From the NCBI GenBank assembly GCA_002433675.1, contig DJIP01000073.1, positions 1 to 28,586 of the forward strand: a DNA stretch of 28,586 bases, in the 5' to 3' direction. The notes below the pieces were generated by a model. It saw nothing but the letters and a program-made list of their open reading frames with translations. It ran no database searches and had not been told where the DNA came from. Numbering within the stretch: position 1 is the first letter of the stretch; each line of letters opens with the position of its first letter. The translations under genes and the position numbers were made by a program. The DNA comes from Halomonas halophila (lineage in GTDB: Bacteria; Pseudomonadota; Gammaproteobacteria; Pseudomonadales; Halomonadaceae). This document shows positions 19,131 to 26,376 of the stretch, in pieces.

Positions 19131-19415
19131 ATGAAACTCAAGCTGCTTTCGATTGCCGCCATTGCCGCCGCGACCACTCTTCCGCTGACTGCCCAGGCCG
19201 ACGCCCGAGCCACCGACCTGGCCCGCGCGCTGAACAGCCAACCCCTGTCCATGCGCGACGCCATGCCGCAACAGGGCCATGAAGTGATCAACGCCCATAT
19301 CGCCAGCGACAGCACCGAAGCCCTGCGCAAGGCTCGCCTGCGGCTGCAGTCCCGCCATGTGGAAATGACCGACTTCATGCTCAATCTCGACCTCGGTCGC
19401 GCCGCCACCAAGTAA
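19131..19415 (+). CDS. Small exported protein 1 of a four-gene family, unknown function
   Basis: A 94-residue protein with a clear signal peptide MKLKLLSIAAIAAATTLPLTAQA, predicted cleavage after AQA, leaving about 71 residues without cysteine. The mature part reads ARALNSQPLSMRDAMPQQGH, then NAHIASDSTEALRKARLRLQ, then TDFM and LDLGRAATK. It shares the order ALN-x2-PL, N-x-HIA, A-x2-ARL-x-L and TDF with the proteins at 20195 and 20698. I do not recognise the family. Periplasmic or secreted location is inferred from the signal. GAGGTG precedes the ATG. It follows ribA by 84 bases on the same strand and lacks the ACGACCGT motif found upstream of its paralogues. Confidence 0.85.
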   Translation: MKLKLLSIAAIAAATTLPLTAQADARATDLARALNSQPLSMRDAMPQQGHEVINAHIASDSTEALRKARLRLQSRHVEMTDFMLNLDLGRAATK

Positions 19416-19458
19416 CAGCAAGAAAAAAATACCTTTGTTTTTGCACCACTACAGACAT

Positions 19459-19470
19459 ACGACCGTTTTA
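19459..19470 (+). promoter_or_regulatory. ACGACCGT motif, site 1
   Basis: ACGACCGTTTTA: core ACGACCGT at 19459-19466 followed by TTTTA, the right half of the dyad seen fully at site 2. It is 123 bases before the ATG of small exported protein 2. Role as a regulator site is inferred from recurrence. Confidence 0.5.
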
Positions 19471-19547
19471 ATAGAGCCGCCTTATCGACGCCATAAAAGC
19501 GATTATCTGGCGCTTTCGATAGAACGCTAACAAAATACACACATCGA

Positions 19548-19569
19548 CAGCGGGTGACGCCACCCGCTG
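19548..19569 (+). promoter_or_regulatory. Leader hairpin of small exported protein gene 2
   Basis: Perfect 9-bp stem CAGCGGGTG/CACCCGCTG with loop ACGC, ending 20 bases before the ATG at 19590 and directly before the AAGGAG ribosome binding site. It is more likely a translational or mRNA-stability element than a terminator, since no T-run follows. Confidence 0.55.
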
Positions 19570-19589
19570 ATACCGGAAGGAGCCTCGAC

Positions 19590-19907
19590 ATGAAACCCAC
19601 CCTGATCCTCGCTGCCTTGGTTGTCGCCTCTCTGCCCGCTCTGGCCCAGGCTGCACCGCCCAAGTACGCCCTGGCCCTGAACGACTCGCCCTGGACCGAC
19701 CAGACCCCATTGGTCGACGAAGTGCTGGGGCAGCAGGTGGCCGATAGCGAGGCTCTGACCATCGGTGGCCAACGCATCGGCAACACCGCCGTCTCGACCC
19801 GTGATGGCCAGACCCTGGCAAACACCAGGCTGCAACTGCATCGCCACCAGGCTCAGGCCGCTCGCTTTCTGCAGCAGGACGGACGACGTGTCGGGGTGAC
19901 CATCTGA
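19590..19907 (+). CDS. Small exported protein 2 of the four-gene family, divergent member
   Basis: A 105-residue protein with signal peptide MKPTLILAALVVASLPALAQA and a mature part of about 84 residues. It is the most divergent of the four but keeps the order ALALNDSPW, then GGQRIGN, then LANTRLQLHRHQAQAARFL, matching ALN-x2-P, VGNAHIA and NARLELL-x8-DF in the others. There is no cysteine and no recognised domain. AAGGAG lies 9 bases before the ATG. It is preceded by a leader hairpin and an ACGACCGT motif. A periplasmic or secreted role is inferred; function unknown. Confidence 0.82.
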   Translation: MKPTLILAALVVASLPALAQAAPPKYALALNDSPWTDQTPLVDEVLGQQVADSEALTIGGQRIGNTAVSTRDGQTLANTRLQLHRHQAQAARFLQQDGRRVGVTI

Positions 19908-19951
19908 GTTTCGCCGAGCCAAGGCAACCTAGACCAAGGTCGAATGGGTAT

Positions 19952-19980
19952 TTGACATTCCGTTAGCCTGTTAATATTAT
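19952..19980 (+). promoter_or_regulatory. Strong sigma-70-type promoter upstream of small exported protein gene 3
   Basis: Perfect -35 TTGACA at 19952-19957, a 17-base spacer, and -10 TATTAT at 19975-19980. Transcription would start near 19987, giving a leader of about 208 bases before the ATG at 20195, or a short RNA that ends earlier. Confidence 0.65.
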
Positions 19981-20114
19981 TGCCGCAAGTTTTCATGCAG
20001 TACCCGTTGGATGAATCCTCAAGACGCAGGACAGAATCACCCAGGTCCAGGCGAACGAGGATGACAAGCTGCAGAGAAGGTAGGCCCTGAGGGGCCAAAA
20101 AATGCCACCAAAAT

Positions 20115-20130
20115 TAAAACGACCGTTTTA
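20115..20130 (+). promoter_or_regulatory. ACGACCGT motif, site 2 (full palindrome)
   Basis: TAAAACGACCGTTTTA is a perfect dyad with 7-base arms around a two-base centre. Its core ends 68 bases before the ATG at 20195. The AAAC-N4-GTTT layout resembles sites of TetR-family regulators such as PsrA, but the regulator is not known. Confidence 0.6.
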
Positions 20131-20165
20131 TTTTCTGTTGAATCGGTCGAATGCAAGAGAGACAA

Positions 20166-20179
20166 GGGCCACGAGGCCC
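20166..20179 (+). promoter_or_regulatory. Leader hairpin of small exported protein gene 3
   Basis: GGGCC-ACGA-GGCCC stem-loop ending 15 bases before the ATG and directly before the AGGAGAG ribosome binding site, in the same position as inverted repeats ahead of the three sister genes. Confidence 0.4.
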
Positions 20180-20194
20180 AATAGGAGAGACACC

Positions 20195-20491
20195 ATGAAA
20201 GCCACTACCAAGATTGCCGCAACTGCCCTGCTCGCCGCTGCCCTGCCGCTGACTGCCCAGGCCGACCGCGCCAGTGAACGTGCCCAGGCGCTCAACGCCG
20301 AGCCGCTGTCCAGCCTCAGCGTCGCCGCCCTCGACGCCGCCCATCGGGTCGGCAACGCCCATATCGCCGACAACGGCAGCAATGCGATGGCCAACGCCCG
20401 CCTGGAGCTGCTGCGCGAACAGGCCAAGCGTACCGACTTCGCCATGAGCGAGCATGACCTGGACCTGGCCCGTCAGGCCACCACCGGCTAA
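20195..20491 (+). CDS. Small exported protein 3 of the four-gene family
   Basis: A 98-residue protein with signal peptide MKATTKIAATALLAAALPLT ending AQA (about residue 23), and a mature part of about 75 residues: AQALNAEPLSSLSVAALDA, RVGNAHIADNGSNAMANARL, then RTDFAMSEHDLDLARQATTG. Helical and Ala-rich, no cysteine, function unknown. It is nearly identical in its first 80 bases to the gene at 20698, including the ribosome binding site GGAGAGACACC, so the two are a recent tandem duplicate. An upstream in-frame ATG was rejected because it would mask the signal peptide and lacks a ribosome binding site. Confidence 0.86.
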   Translation: MKATTKIAATALLAAALPLTAQADRASERAQALNAEPLSSLSVAALDAAHRVGNAHIADNGSNAMANARLELLREQAKRTDFAMSEHDLDLARQATTG

Positions 20492-20503
20492 TTTTTGCCG
20501 ACC

Positions 20504-20526
20504 AAATCAAAACGACCGTTTGATTT
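20504..20526 (+). promoter_or_regulatory. ACGACCGT motif, site 3, inside a perfect inverted repeat
   Basis: Arms AAATCAAA and TTTGATTT flank ACGACCG, 12 bases past the stop of gene 3. It could be a weak AT-rich terminator, a regulator site for gene 4, or both; the T-rich right flank allows termination. Confidence 0.5.
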
Positions 20527-20620
20527 TGATGGTTGCCGGCAACGTCCCAATGACGCCCGGCGCCATCTCCGACAGACGATCGCGAAGGCCAGTAACACAG
20601 GACCTTCGAGAAAGACCATC

Positions 20621-20630
20621 AAACGACCGT
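20621..20630 (+). promoter_or_regulatory. ACGACCGT motif, site 4
   Basis: AAACGACCGT with core at 20623-20630, ending 67 bases before the ATG at 20698. Site 2 ends 68 bases before its gene, so the motif position is conserved between the duplicated genes although most of the sequence in between is not. Confidence 0.5.
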
Positions 20631-20656
20631 AAAAAACCGACACACGCGATGGCCAA

Positions 20657-20674
20657 GGGCTCACCCAGAAGCCC
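20657..20674 (+). promoter_or_regulatory. Leader hairpin of small exported protein gene 4
   Basis: Arms GGGCT and AGCCC around an 8-base loop, ending 23 bases before the ATG at 20698 and just ahead of the AGGAGAG ribosome binding site. Confidence 0.3.
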
Positions 20675-20697
20675 ATCAGGCCCACAGGAGAGACACC

Positions 20698-20994
20698 ATG
20701 AAAGCCACTACCAAGATCGCCGCTACTGCCCTGCTCGCCGCTGCCCTGCCGCTGACCGCCCAGGCCGACCGCGCCAGTGACCGTGCCCAGGCGCTTAACG
20801 CCGAACCGCTGGCTCAGGTCAGCGCCAGCGCACTGGAGGCCGCCCATCAGGTCGGCAACGCTCATATCGCCGATAACGGCAGCAACGCCATGGCCAACGC
20901 CCGCCTGGAACTGCTGCGAGTTCAGGCCAAGCGCACCGACTTCGCCATGAGCGATCACGACCTGGACCTGGCCCGTCAGGCCACCACCGGCTAA
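20698..20994 (+). CDS. Small exported protein 4 of the four-gene family
   Basis: A 98-residue close paralogue of the protein at 20195: identical signal peptide, mature part AQALNAEPLAQVSASALEA, QVGNAHIADNGSNAMANARL, then RTDFAMSDHDLDLARQATTG. Most changes lie in the segment between EPL and AAH, suggesting drift there and constraint on the N-x-HIA-DNGSNAMANARLELL block. No cysteine, no known domain. It is the last gene of the cluster, followed by a strong terminator facing the antiporter gene. Function unknown; periplasmic or secreted location is inferred. Confidence 0.86.
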   Translation: MKATTKIAATALLAAALPLTAQADRASDRAQALNAEPLAQVSASALEAAHQVGNAHIADNGSNAMANARLELLRVQAKRTDFAMSDHDLDLARQATTG

Positions 20995-21046
20995 GCGAGC
21001 CGATCCCTTGGGTGCCGGCGGGTGAAGGCCCCGGGTACCAACGCAG

Positions 21047-21080
21047 AGGCCCCGCCGACGTGATGTCGGCGGGGCCTTTC
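21047..21080. terminator. Terminator between small-protein cluster and NhaC-type gene
   Basis: Perfect 13-bp stem AGGCCCCGCCGAC and its complement with loop GTGAT, followed by TTCTGTG on the plus side. It lies between two convergent genes. Confidence 0.82.
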
Positions 21081-21083
21081 TGT

Positions 21084-21143
21084 GTGCCGGGTCTTTTTGT
21101 GCCGGGCCTCTTTGTGCCGGGTCTTTTTATGCTCGGCCTGGGG
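21084..21143. repeat. Three to four tandem 15-bp repeats
   Basis: Units GTGCCGGGTCTTTTT, GTGCCGGGCCTCTTT and GTGCCGGGTCTTTTT, then a degenerate ATGCTCGGCCTGGGG, directly after the terminator. The T-runs could reinforce termination; the repeat probably grew by slippage. Confidence 0.85.
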
Positions 21144-21200
21144 GAGGGTCTACCGGACACGGGGCCAGGTGCGGAACCAGGCCCGGCCATCGAGCCTGTG

Positions 21201-22751
21201 TCAGCGTGACTGAGGCGCGGAATCGACCTGCCGCGGCTGCCACAGCGCCTTCATCACCAGCGCGATGGTCAACATCACTGCGACGCCACTGATTGCTCCG
21301 ATCCAGGTGGTGCCGGTGACGCCGGCCACGAAGAAGGCCACCAGCCCTGCGACACCGGCTGTCACCGCGTAGGGCAGCTGGGTGCGCACATGGTCGATAT
21401 GGTCACAACTGGAACCCGCCGACGACAGAATGGTGGTATCGGAAATCGGCGAGCAGTGATCGCCGAAGATGCCGCCACTGAGCACCGAGGCGATGGCCAG
21501 CGCCATGGGCAGGTCCATGGCCGCCGCCACCGGCATGGCGATCGGAATCATGATGGCGAAGGTGCCGTAGGAGGTGCCGGTGGTGAAGGCCACCACGGCG
21601 CCGATCAGGAACAGCAGCACCGGCACCAGGCTGGGCGGAATGCTGGCCTCGGTCAGGCTGACCAGGTAGTCGGCGGTGCCAAGCTCGGAGGTGACGCTGC
21701 CGATGGACCAGGCCAGCGCCAGGATGATGTAGACCAGGGTCATGCTCTTGATGCCCTCGACCACGATATCCATGGCCTCGCGGAAGTCGAAAAGGCGCTG
21801 GCTCATGCCCATGGCCAGCCCCGTCATCACCGCCACCAGGGTGGCAATCAGGATCGACTGACCGCCGTCGGCGTTGCCCACCGCGGTCACCAGGTCATTT
21901 TCCGGGAAGTTGCCGGTCCACAGGAACAGCGGCGGAATCATCGCCAGCAGCACCCCGATCGGCACCAGCATATTGCGCTTGCGAGCGGTGTCTTCCGGCG
22001 CCTTGAGCTCCATGGCATCGGTCTCGGAGGGCGGCTTGGCGGTATCTTCCATCAGCTTGCCGGTCTCCCGGGCGCGACGTTCCGCCCGCGCCATGGGGCC
22101 AAAGTCCCACTGGGTGACGACGATATAGAAGATCATCCCCAGCGCCAGCCAGGCGTAGAAGTTCAGCGGGATCGAGGACAGGTAGATCAGGTACTCCGAG
22201 CCGCTCACCTCCATCTCGCCCAGCTGGGTGCCGATCAGCCCCATGACGAAGACCACCCAGGTGGACACCGGGCCCAGCAGGCACATGGGGGCCGAGGTGG
22301 AATCGACGATGTAGGCCAGCTTCTCGCGGGAGACCTTCATGCGATCGGTGATCGGTCGCATCACGCTGCCCACGGTGAGGGCGTTGAAGTAGTCCTCGAA
22401 GAAGATAAGCATGCCAAGGCCAAGCGTGCTGCCCTGGGCGCCACGGGCACTGGCGACCTTGCGCGAGATGGCGCGAGCGATGGCGTGGGCGCCGCCGGTA
22501 CGCTGCAGCACGCTGATCAGCACCCCGAACAGGCCACAGTAGATCAGCACGGTGGCATTCCACTCGTCGCCGATGCTCGGCACGATAAAGTCAGAAAAAC
22601 TGTTGTAGAGGCCGGCGGCAGGGTTGTAGCCGGCGAGCATGGTCGCCCCGAGCCAGACGCCGCAGAACAGCGCGGGAATGACGTTGCGCGTCGCCAATGC
22701 CAGCAGGATGGCCAGCAGCGGCGGCAACAGGGATAAGAGTCCGAAGGACAT
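21201..22751 (-). CDS. nhaC: NhaC-family Na+/H+ antiporter
   Basis: A 516-residue polytopic membrane protein of the Na+/H+ antiporter (NhaC, PF03553) family. N-terminal helices include LSLLPPLLAILLALATRNVIPALFCGVWLGA. Family motifs are GMLIFFEDYFNALTVGSVMRPITDRMKVSREKLAYIVDSTSAPMCLLGPVSTWVVF and, in the second half, FTTGTSYGTFAIMIPIAMPVA and LSGGIFGDHCSPISDTTILSSAGSSCDHIDHV. A charged cytoplasmic loop sits in the middle (about 235-275). AGGAG precedes the ATG at 22751. Sodium/proton exchange suits a halophile, but members of this family can also exchange organic acids, so the substrate is not proven. Confidence 0.88.
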   Translation of the reverse strand: MSFGLLSLLPPLLAILLALATRNVIPALFCGVWLGATMLAGYNPAAGLYNSFSDFIVPSIGDEWNATVLIYCGLFGVLISVLQRTGGAHAIARAISRKVASARGAQGSTLGLGMLIFFEDYFNALTVGSVMRPITDRMKVSREKLAYIVDSTSAPMCLLGPVSTWVVFVMGLIGTQLGEMEVSGSEYLIYLSSIPLNFYAWLALGMIFYIVVTQWDFGPMARAERRARETGKLMEDTAKPPSETDAMELKAPEDTARKRNMLVPIGVLLAMIPPLFLWTGNFPENDLVTAVGNADGGQSILIATLVAVMTGLAMGMSQRLFDFREAMDIVVEGIKSMTLVYIILALAWSIGSVTSELGTADYLVSLTEASIPPSLVPVLLFLIGAVVAFTTGTSYGTFAIMIPIAMPVAAAMDLPMALAIASVLSGGIFGDHCSPISDTTILSSAGSSCDHIDHVRTQLPYAVTAGVAGLVAFFVAGVTGTTWIGAISGVAVMLTIALVMKALWQPRQVDSAPQSR

Positions 22752-23160
22752 CGGGAGTCTCCTGGTTCTTGTCGGTCTTGGCCCGAGGGGGATAACGCCG
22801 GACGGCGTCGTGCGGGCAGCGGGGCATCCTAGGCGCTTGCGGCACAAACGGCAACCGCGCTGTCACATCCCCGCAACCGCCGTTCCAGAAGTCCAAGCCA
22901 GCGACGGCCTGCAGCTAGCTGACCACCCTGAACATTCCCCTCGGGCATCGGGCGACGGAGCCGATAGATACCCGCGACACACTTCCCCAGCGCCAGCAGC
23001 CGACACCCTCTGTGGAGATACACCAGGCAACGTCCCGACGGCCTCTTGCCTCAGTCGGGACGCCGGGTCTCCACCTCCACCCCCTTCATGCCCTCTGCCG
23101 TGTAGCGCTCGCCGGCAACGACGTCAGGCGCCAGGCCAGTGCCACTTGGCCCTTGGGCCG
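22752..23160. other. Intergenic region between nhaC and djlA
   Basis: About 410 bases with no gene I can support. It contains a hairpin with perfect 9-base arms CGTCCCGAC and GTCGGGACG at 23031-23062, which lies past the djlA stop in the minus direction and may help terminate djlA. An open minus-strand frame ends at 23051 with GERYTAEGMKGVEVETRRPD but has no start or ribosome binding site. Confidence 0.6.
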
Positions 23161-23940
23161 TCAGGCCTGACCGCGGGCCTGGCGAATACGCTGGTAGGCG
23201 TTGCCGATCTCGACGGTGCGGGCCTCGGCGACCTCGCGCATGCTGTCGGGCAGGCCACGACTGGCCAGCTTGTCCGGGTGGTTCTCGCTCATCAGCTTGC
23301 GGTAGGCGCGCTTGACCTCGGCGTCACTGGCCTCGTCGCTGACGCCGAGCACCTTGTAGGCATCTTCCAGCGGGCTCTGGCTCTCCTGGGTCGCGCCAGC
23401 ACCGTGGGAGGCGCCGCCCCGCAGCATGGCCTCGATCTGGGCGATCTCGGCCTCGCTGCAGCCAAGCCCGCGGGCCACCCGCATCAGCATGCTGTGCTCG
23501 GCCGGGTGCAGCACCCCATCGGCGGCGATGGCAGAAAGCTGCACCTGCAGGAAGATCTGGCGCAGCGCGCTGCGCCCGCGCGTCAGTCGGGCCACCCGGG
23601 CGATCTCGCCGTCGAGGTCGAAGTCACTGGCGCGCCCGCGCTCGAAGGCGGCGCGGGCGCTGGCACGGGTGCTTTCCGGCAGACGCAGACGCACCAGCAA
23701 TTGCTCCAGGACCTGGCGTTCCTCGCCGCTGACCTGGCCATCGGCCTGGCACACCGCCCCCATCACCGCGAAGGTGGAGTCCATGAACTGACGCTGCATC
23801 TCGGCCAGGCCCTTGCTGAGCATCAGACCGCCGCGCAGGCGCCCGCCCAGCCACCAGCCGATACCGCCGCCGATTAGCATGCCCAGCGGCCCACCGGCCA
23901 GGAAGCCCACTACCGCGCCAATCACGATGATGGTCAGCAT
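23161..23940 (-). CDS. djlA: DjlA-type membrane-anchored DnaJ co-chaperone
   Basis: DjlA recruits and stimulates DnaK at the inner membrane and is linked to envelope-stress signalling. The 259-residue product has a Gly-rich N-terminal transmembrane segment (residues 1-33), a TerB-like helical domain (about 45-165, with CQADGQVSGEERQVLEQLL and SAIAADGVLHPAEHSML), a Gly/Ser/Gln linker, and a C-terminal J-domain with the HPD motif at 221-223. GAGAGGA lies just before the ATG. It appears to be a single-gene unit. Confidence 0.93.
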   Translation of the reverse strand: MLTIIVIGAVVGFLAGGPLGMLIGGGIGWWLGGRLRGGLMLSKGLAEMQRQFMDSTFAVMGAVCQADGQVSGEERQVLEQLLVRLRLPESTRASARAAFERGRASDFDLDGEIARVARLTRGRSALRQIFLQVQLSAIAADGVLHPAEHSMLMRVARGLGCSEAEIAQIEAMLRGGASHGAGATQESQSPLEDAYKVLGVSDEASDAEVKRAYRKLMSENHPDKLASRGLPDSMREVAEARTVEIGNAYQRIRQARGQA

Positions 23941-24168
23941 AAAATCCTCTCTTGTGCGCTACGTCGCCAAGGGGCGGCGCCACGTCTTTTTCTGTTTCGG
24001 CCCTGGCCAACCGTCGCGGCAATGCCAGGTCCCGCCAAAGGGGTATGAGCAGGCAGCATACCATCGCCGTCGAGCCGGCGGCGAAGACCCAGCCTTCGCT
24101 GTTTCATCGAATGGTCATCTGCAAGCGCGACACTGCACGCCTTTTCATGCCGCTCGGTTCACACTCCC

Positions 24169-24351
24169 ATGCGACTCTCGATCACGCGCCTTGCCATCGT
24201 CGGCGCCATCGCCTGTGCCAGCATCAGCGTCAGCCTGGCCTCCAATGCTTCGGTATTCCCCTGGCAGGGCTTGCTGAGGCTGGACACGCCGCCATCTGAC
24301 ACTGCCAGGCCCGTCATCGAGCGCATCGTCGAAAGCGCCAGCCATCACTGA
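24169..24351 (+). CDS. Possible small exported peptide, unknown function
   Basis: A 60-residue frame with a signal-peptide-like start MRLSITRLAIVGAIACASISVSLASNASVFPW and a short polar tail ending VIERIVESASHH. No clear ribosome binding site precedes the ATG, and no family is recognised. It is followed by a hairpin shared with dxs, which slightly supports a real transcript. It does not share the NARL core of the four-gene family at 19131-20994. It could be a chance frame. Confidence 0.4.
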   Translation: MRLSITRLAIVGAIACASISVSLASNASVFPWQGLLRLDTPPSDTARPVIERIVESASHH

Positions 24352-24365
24352 ACCTGCTCGCATAC

Positions 24366-24397
24366 GCCATCGGCCCCCTGGAGCGGGGGCCGATGGC
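24366..24397. terminator. Hairpin between the small ORF and dxs
   Basis: Perfect 13-bp stem GCCATCGGCCCCC and its complement with a 6-base loop TGGAGC, 44 bases past the dxs stop in the minus direction. No T-run follows on either strand. Confidence 0.6.
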
Positions 24398-24440
24398 AGG
24401 ACGGACAGGCTTTCGACGCGCGCGGCGCAGGCGCCCTCGC

Positions 24441-26360
24441 TCAGCGCTTTCGGTGCTGGCCCAGACGGCGACGAATCGCCGCCTCGATACCCTCGGCGTC
24501 GAGGCCACAGTCACGCAGCAGCTCCGCCGGCTTGCCGTGTTCGGCAAAGACATCGGGCAGGCCCAGGTTGAGTACCGGCACCGCGACGCCCTCGGCCAGC
24601 AGCAGTTCGTTGACTCCGCTGCCGGCGCCTCCGGCCACCACGTTTTCTTCCAGGGTGACCAGCAGGTCATGGCCGCGGGCAGCCTCGAGCACGGCTTCGC
24701 GATCCAGCGGTTTTACACTGCGCATGTTGATATGGGTGGCATCGAGGCGCTCGGCCACCACCCCAGCGGGGTCGTTGAGGCTGCCGAAGGCCAGCAGCGC
24801 CACGCCCTTGCCCTGGCGCCGCGGCTCGGCAACGCCAATCGGCAGCGGCTCGAGGTCGGCGGGGATGGGCACGCCGGGACCGGTACCCCGGGGATAGCGC
24901 ACCGCCGCCGGTCCTGGATGCTGGTAGGCGGCGCTGAGCATGGCGCGACACTCGGCCTCGTCCGCCGGTGCCAGCACCACCATGCCCGGCACGCAGCGCA
25001 GGTAGGTCAAATCCAGGGCGCCGTGGTGGGTGGGCCCATCCTCACCGACCAGGCCAGCGCGATCGATGGCGAAGGTCACGTCCAGCTCCTGCACCGCCAC
25101 GTCGTGGATCAACTGGTCGTAGCCACGCTGCAGGAAGGTCGAGTAGATCGCCACCACCGGTTTCATCGCCTCGCAGGCCATGCCGGCGGCCAGGGTCACC
25201 GAGTGCTGCTCGGCGATGGCCACGTCGTAGTAGCGCTCGGGGTACTCCCTGGAGAAACGGATCAGATCGGAGCCCTCGCGCATGGCCGGGGTAATACCGA
25301 TCAGACGTTCGTCGGCGGCGGCCATGTCACAGATCCAGTCGCCGAACACGCTGCAGTACTTCTTCTTCGGTGGCGCGTTCGACGCGGTCGCCGGGGGCTT
25401 GGGCTTGGCCTTGGCGGCCTCCGGCGTCTCCAACTTGGTGATGGCGTGGTAGCCGATGGGATCGGACTCCGCCGGCAGGAAGCCCCGGCCCTTGCACGTC
25501 TTGACGTGCAGAAACTGGGGCCCGTCCAGCTCACGCATGCTGGTGAGCGCATCGGTCAGGGCGTCGATATCGTGACCGTCGATGGGCCCGACATAGTTGA
25601 AGCCCATCTCCTCGAACAGGGTGGCCGGACTGACCATGCCCTTGACGTGCTCCTCGGTGCGCCGCGCCAGCTCCAGCGCGCCCGGCAGGTGGGACAGCAC
25701 GCGCTTGCCGTTTTCGCGCATGCTCAGGTAGGGCTTGCTGACCAGAATCCGTGCCAGGTAGCTGGCCACGCCACCGACGTTCTCGGAGATCGACATCTCG
25801 TTGTCGTTGAGCACGACCAGCAGGTTGGCGTTGACGTGGCCGGCGTGGGCCAGGGCCTCGAAGGCCATGCCCGCGGTCAGGGCACCATCGCCGATGACGG
25901 CACACACGCGCCGCTCCTGCTTTTGCGTGCGCGCCGCCAGGGCCATGCCCAGGGCCGCCGAGATGGAGGTGCTGGAATGGCCGACGCCAAAGGTGTCGTA
26001 CTCTGACTCGGCACGCCGGGGAAAGGCCGCCAGTCCACCGTAGCGACGAATGCTGGTCATGGCCTCGCGGCGGCCGGTCAGGATCTTGTGGGGATAGGCC
26101 TGGTGGCCCACGTCCCACACCAGGCGATCGTGGGGCGTGCGGAAGGCATGGTGCAGCGCCACGGTCAGCTCGACCACGCCAAGACCGGCGCCGAAGTGGC
26201 CGCCGGAAACACCGACGCTGTACAGCAGATAGGCGCGCAACTCATCGGCCACGCGCTTGAGCTGCTCTGCGTTCATGGCACGCAGCGCAGCCGGGGTATC
26301 CAGAGTATCGAGCAGCGGTGTCGCCGGCCGCTCGGTGGGAATCGTGTCGAACAGCTTCAT
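24441..26360 (-). CDS. dxs: 1-Deoxy-D-xylulose-5-phosphate synthase
   Basis: Dxs condenses pyruvate and glyceraldehyde 3-phosphate to DXP, the entry point of the MEP isoprenoid pathway and also a precursor for thiamine and pyridoxal phosphate. The 639-residue protein has [18 protein letters not shown] (about 53-70), [13 protein letters not shown], the thiamine-diphosphate motif [31 protein letters not shown] (157-187), and C-terminal transketolase-like domains with [15 protein letters not shown] and [19 protein letters not shown] lies before the ATG. It follows ispA by 16 bases on the same strand, giving the common xseB-ispA-dxs operon. Confidence 0.97.
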   Translation of the reverse strand: MKLFDTIPTERPATPLLDTLDTPAALRAMNAEQLKRVADELRAYLLYSVGVSGGHFGAGLGVVELTVALHHAFRTPHDRLVWDVGHQAYPHKILTGRREAMTSIRRYGGLAAFPRRAESEYDTFGVGHSSTSISAALGMALAARTQKQERRVCAVIGDGALTAGMAFEALAHAGHVNANLLVVLNDNEMSISENVGGVASYLARILVSKPYLSMRENGKRVLSHLPGALELARRTEEHVKGMVSPATLFEEMGFNYVGPIDGHDIDALTDALTSMRELDGPQFLHVKTCKGRGFLPAESDPIGYHAITKLETPEAAKAKPKPPATASNAPPKKKYCSVFGDWICDMAAADERLIGITPAMREGSDLIRFSREYPERYYDVAIAEQHSVTLAAGMACEAMKPVVAIYSTFLQRGYDQLIHDVAVQELDVTFAIDRAGLVGEDGPTHHGALDLTYLRCVPGMVVLAPADEAECRAMLSAAYQHPGPAAVRYPRGTGPGVPIPADLEPLPIGVAEPRRQGKGVALLAFGSLNDPAGVVAERLDATHINMRSVKPLDREAVLEAARGHDLLVTLEENVVAGGAGSGVNELLLAEGVAVPVLNLGLPDVFAEHGKPAELLRDCGLDAEGIEAAIRRRLGQHRKR

Positions 26361-26376
26361 GTTAGCCCTGTGGTCG

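Noticed and set aside
19995..20090. 31-codon Arg/Ser-rich frame after the strong promoter
   Set aside because: No adequate ribosome binding site and no protein-like pattern; kept only as part of the leader observation.
20076..20097. GGCCC-TGAG-GGGCC stem-loop as a terminator for the upstream promoter
   Set aside because: It is followed by A residues, not T, on the plus strand, so it lacks the intrinsic-terminator signature.
23051..23160. Minus-strand frame ending GERYTAEGMKGVEVETRRPD between nhaC and djlA
   Set aside because: The ending looks protein-like, but the frame runs up into djlA in a shadow frame and has no start codon or ribosome binding site.
24393..26006. A 537-codon plus-strand open frame opposite dxs
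   Set aside because: Antisense shadow; dxs has complete catalytic motifs on the minus strand.
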